A DNA stretch of 64,000 bases. Origin: Geomonas sp. RF6 (GTDB taxonomy: Bacteria > Desulfobacterota > Desulfuromonadia > Geobacterales > Geobacteraceae). Of this stretch, positions 63,330-64,000 are shown piece after piece. The notes under the pieces were generated by a model. That model had not been told where the DNA came from. It did no database searches and saw only the letters and a list, made by a program, of their open reading frames with translations. Made by a program: the position numbers and the translations under genes. The stretch spans positions 4,299,001 through 4,363,000 of the forward strand of contig NZ_CP087999.1 in NCBI RefSeq assembly GCF_021044625.1, written 5' to 3'. The first letter of the stretch is position 1. The number at the start of each line of letters is the position of its first letter.

Positions 63330-63934
63330 GCAAGAGAAATGTGGTGGTAATCGGGGTATCGACAGGCGGTCCCCCGACGCTGGAAGAGCTTTTTAGCGAG
63401 CTCCCCCCTGTAAAGGGCGCCATCATCGTGGTGCAGCATGTGGCCGCCATCATGGATTCACGCATTGCGAAGGCTCTGGACAAGGTCTCTGCCATGCCGG
63501 TCTCGCTGGCAGAGGATGGTGCCTTTCTCTGGGACGGCCAGGTGTATGTCGCCCCCGGCGGGTACCACCTTGCCCTCGACAAGAACCAGCAGGTGAGACT
63601 GATCGACGGGCCGCGGGTGAATTACGTGCAGCCCGCTGTGGACGTCACCATGATGTCGCTGGACAAGCAGTTCTTCGGGGGGAAGATTATCGGCATCATA
63701 CTCACCGGGATGGGTAAGGATGGCGCCGAGGGAATCCGGCACATAAAGGGGATCGGCGGCGTCACCATCGCCCAGGACAAGGAAACCTCCATCATCTTCG
63801 GCATGCCGAAGGCTGCCGCCGATACCGGTGCAGTGGACTACGTACTCTCGCCGAAGGAGATTGCCGCGAAGCTGGTGAGGATCCTCGGGCCGCTCGAGGA
63901 AGGAAAGCCGGTGCAGAGCCGGGCGGCGGGGTAA
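63326..63934 (+). CDS. Stand-alone CheB methylesterase domain protein
   Basis: 202 residues comprising only the CheB catalytic domain. The triad is visible: Ser12 in GVSTGGPP, His in VVQHVAA near residue 38, and Asp in ILTGMGKDGAEG near 133. The N-terminal receiver of ordinary CheB is missing, while a single-domain receiver is encoded by the overlapping upstream gene, so the pair may form a split CheB. No cheR or chemoreceptor is in the window; targets could be chemoreceptors or another protein. Confidence 0.9.
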   Translation: MSKRNVVVIGVSTGGPPTLEELFSELPPVKGAIIVVQHVAAIMDSRIAKALDKVSAMPVSLAEDGAFLWDGQVYVAPGGYHLALDKNQQVRLIDGPRVNYVQPAVDVTMMSLDKQFFGGKIIGIILTGMGKDGAEGIRHIKGIGGVTIAQDKETSIIFGMPKAAADTGAVDYVLSPKEIAAKLVRILGPLEEGKPVQSRAAG

Positions 63935-63946
63935 GTACCGATCCGA

Positions 63947-63975
63947 GGGGGAGCAGCCGGCGCCGGCGCTCCCCC
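63947..63975. terminator. Strong GC hairpin after the CheB-like gene
   Basis: GGGGGAGC and GCTCCCCC are exact 8-base arms, with GCCGGCGCCGGC inside that can pair further. It is 12 bases past the stop codon and followed by TTGACGTT. It marks the probable end of the signalling operon. Confidence 0.65.
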
Positions 63976-64000
63976 TTGACGTTCCAACCACCTGTTGCCC

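Overview
The window is about 64 kb of high-GC bacterial chromosome with dense coding on both strands. Gene content and order point to a Geobacter/Geomonas-type member of the Geobacterales (Desulfuromonadota). Supporting signs are a NapH-like polyferredoxin, a DHH-CBS-poly(A)-polymerase fusion, lexA and dinB linked on one strand, a GEMM-I riboswitch with the A20 hallmark of the Geobacter cyclic AMP-GMP class, and many multi-domain sensor kinases. This assignment is inference from gene families; no 16S rRNA or tRNA gene was seen. There is no transposase, phage or CRISPR locus, but several families of interspersed palindromic repeats fill the longer gaps.

Layout. 1-8.4 kb: a partial polyferredoxin, a secreted dienelactone-hydrolase-like protein, a REP-like palindrome cluster, the sbcD/sbcC pair, a tandemly duplicated 235-bp repeat and a lipoprotein. 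8.6-15.4 kb: M50 protease, trpS, scpA and scpB, then a MEMO1-family protein and the DHH-CBS-PcnB fusion. 15.6-22.3 kb: a small secreted protein, a stand-alone DHH/DHHA1 phosphoesterase, a cysteine-desulfurase-like protein, a PIN-PhoH ATPase, and the overlapping tsaD-rsmA pair. 22.4-29.7 kb: UDP-glucose dehydrogenase and a UDP-xylose-synthase-type decarboxylase, an FtsB-like protein, a 53-residue Cys-rich protein, argS, a SPOR protein, yacG and gltX. 29.7-35.4 kb: a 9-bp tandem repeat array, an AMIN amidase and mutS (minus), and a WbpA/TviB-type nucleotide-sugar dehydrogenase. 36.0-39.7 kb: a diadenylate cyclase with an N-terminal sensor region (plus), convergent with lexA, a small protein and dinB (minus), with a LexA-type operator in front of lexA. 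40.2-45.9 kb: a beta-barrel protein, an M1-like peptidase, a secreted Cys-containing protein, the GEMM-I riboswitch in front of a Tat-exported M15/DUF882 peptidase, an 53-residue zinc ribbon protein and a DksA/TraR-type protein. 46.0-50.1 kb (minus): a DRTGG ATPase, a REC-PAS-SpoIIE phosphatase, an HD-domain protein and a Cys/His-rich miniprotein. 50.2-51.1 kb is repeat-rich and non-coding. 51.1-63.9 kb (plus): a serine hydrolase, a tandem periplasmic-binding protein, and a signalling block of three sensor kinases, one receiver and one stand-alone CheB esterase domain.

How the genes work together. Housekeeping blocks cover translation (trpS, argS, gltX, tsaD, rsmA), chromosome segregation (scpAB), repair (sbcCD, mutS, lexA/dinB) and the envelope (sugar-nucleotide enzymes, amidase, SPOR, FtsB-like). 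Second-messenger signalling recurs: a diadenylate cyclase, a DHH phosphoesterase of the type that can degrade c-di-AMP, and a predicted cyclic AMP-GMP riboswitch. The most distinctive region is the last 12 kb. There a periplasmic tandem binding protein, a membrane kinase and a 1,743-residue pseudokinase/ATPase/GAF/histidine-kinase share a highly similar kinase end, followed by a REC-PAS-kinase, a single receiver and a CheB catalytic domain, all co-oriented and closely spaced.
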